From an uncultured bacterium (GTDB taxonomy: Bacteria > Verrucomicrobiota > Kiritimatiellia > CAIKKV01), in NCBI GenBank assembly GCA_903828035.1, contig CAIKKV010000461.1, positions 1 through 6,067 on the forward strand: 6,067 nt of DNA. The letters run 5' to 3'. Of this stretch, positions 5,757 to 6,067 are shown one piece after another (the first letter of the stretch is position 1; the number at the start of each line of letters is the position of its first letter). The translations under genes and the position numbers were made by a program. The notes beneath the pieces are model-generated. The model worked only from the letters and a program-made list of their open reading frames with translations, ran no database searches and had not been told where the DNA came from.

Positions 5757-6044
5757 CTATTCTCCTACTCCATATCGTGGACGGCGGTGCAGATGCGCAA
5801 CTGCATAAACAACGAGTTCGTCCCGGTCGATCGCATACCAGATCCCATAAGGGAATCGATTGACTAACGCGCGCCGAAGACCATCACCAGAATCCGGACA
5901 TGATTCGGGATATTGGGTTACACGGTGAATAGTCCGATCAATCTCATTGATCAATGAATACCCCAAACCCAATTGAGTATGTTCATGCCACTCAAAGGCA
6001 TCGGCCAATTCGCGATCTGCGACAGAAAGAAATCGCACTTTCAT
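5757..6044 (-). CDS. RelE/ParE-family toxin (type II toxin-antitoxin)
   Basis: A complete 95-residue protein of the RelE/ParE superfamily. The family pattern is clear: MKVRFLSVADRELADAFEWHE (1-21) as first strand and helix, GLGYSLINEIDRTI (26-39) as second helix, then QYPESCPDSG, LRRALVNRFPYGIWYAI (56-72) and LVVYAVAHLHRRPRYG (77-92) as the terminal strands. Members either cut mRNA at the ribosome (RelE) or inhibit DNA gyrase (ParE); sequence alone does not decide which. The ATG at 6044 overlaps the upstream reading frame's TGA by 4 bases (ATGA) and has no good ribosome binding site, so it is probably translated by coupling to the antitoxin. Base composition is lower in G+C (29 of 60 at 5881-5940, 24 of 60 at 5941-6000) than the rest of the window, consistent with transfer. 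Downstream, GH28 follows after 5 bases. Confidence 0.85.
   Translation of the reverse strand: MKVRFLSVADRELADAFEWHEHTQLGLGYSLINEIDRTIHRVTQYPESCPDSGDGLRRALVNRFPYGIWYAIDRDELVVYAVAHLHRRPRYGVGE
5761..5766 (-). promoter_or_regulatory. ribosome binding site of the GH28 gene
   Basis: On the minus strand AGGAGA (5766-5761) lies 9 bases before the ATG at 5751. It sits inside the last codons of the upstream toxin gene (the GGA-GTA-GGA-GAA region), so GH28 translation can start on toxin mRNA. It confirms the start and shows that the protein lacks an N-terminal extension or signal peptide. Confidence 0.8.
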
Positions 6045-6067
6045 GCTTTGCGATAACGCTTCATCAC
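6041..6067 (-). CDS. 3' end of the probable cognate antitoxin (truncated by the window edge)
   Basis: A minus-strand frame entering from the right edge reads VMKRYRKA and stops at TGA 6043-6041, overlapping the toxin start as ATGA. A short basic C terminus overlapping the toxin start by 4 bases is what an antitoxin gene of the putative-addiction-module type would show. Only eight codons are visible, so the identity depends on position and overlap rather than on sequence. Confidence 0.5.
   Translation of the reverse strand: MMKRYRKA

Noticed and set aside
5224..5808. A 194-residue plus-strand open frame opposite the start of GH28
   Set aside because: Arg/Ala/Pro/Leu-rich antisense shadow; the minus-strand GH28 frame has family motifs and a ribosome binding site.

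Overview
The window looks like chromosomal DNA of a GC-rich, Gram-negative-type bacterium. The divergent xylose-isomerase-like protein, the leaderless-secretion GH28 protein, the clustered toxin-antitoxin genes and the DUF2934-like tail are reminiscent of the Planctomycetes/Verrucomicrobia/Kiritimatiellota group. That placement is inference from gene style only; there is no rRNA or other taxonomic marker here.

Layout. Positions 1-2793 (+ strand) carry a tight run of three genes: the 3' end of a small protein with a DUF2934-like tail, a beta-CASP metallo-beta-lactamase-fold ribonuclease, and a TIM-barrel protein clearly related to class I (Streptomyces-type) xylose isomerase but with altered active-site residues. 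The gaps between them are 20 and 23 bases, so one transcript is likely; its promoter lies outside the window. At 2794-2800 this run meets a minus-strand block head-on with only 7 bases between stop codons.

The minus-strand block, read from right to left, is: the last eight codons of a probable antitoxin; a RelE/ParE-family toxin overlapping it by 4 bases (ATGA); a GH28-family beta-helix protein starting 5 bases after the toxin stop; a 77-base intergenic region with a 9-base tandem repeat and the promoter/operator of a second toxin-antitoxin module; vapB and vapC (4-base overlap, GTGA); and a divergent RlmN/Cfr-family radical SAM methyltransferase whose only good start, TTG, lies inside the end of vapC.

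How the parts fit. Two type II toxin-antitoxin modules lie about 1.2 kb apart on the same strand, and each is fused transcriptionally to an unrelated downstream gene (GH28 after the ParE-like toxin, rlmN after vapC). The toxin region at the right edge is visibly AT-richer (24 of 60 G+C at 5941-6000) than the left operon (47 of 60 at 661-720), which suggests acquisition. The most notable signals are the symmetric set of four TTGAT/ATCAA half-sites over a promoter predicted to make a near-leaderless vapB mRNA, and two enzyme-family proteins (xylose-isomerase-like and GH28) that keep most catalytic acids but have lost specific signature residues. I saw no CRISPR array, tRNA, rRNA or insertion sequence.
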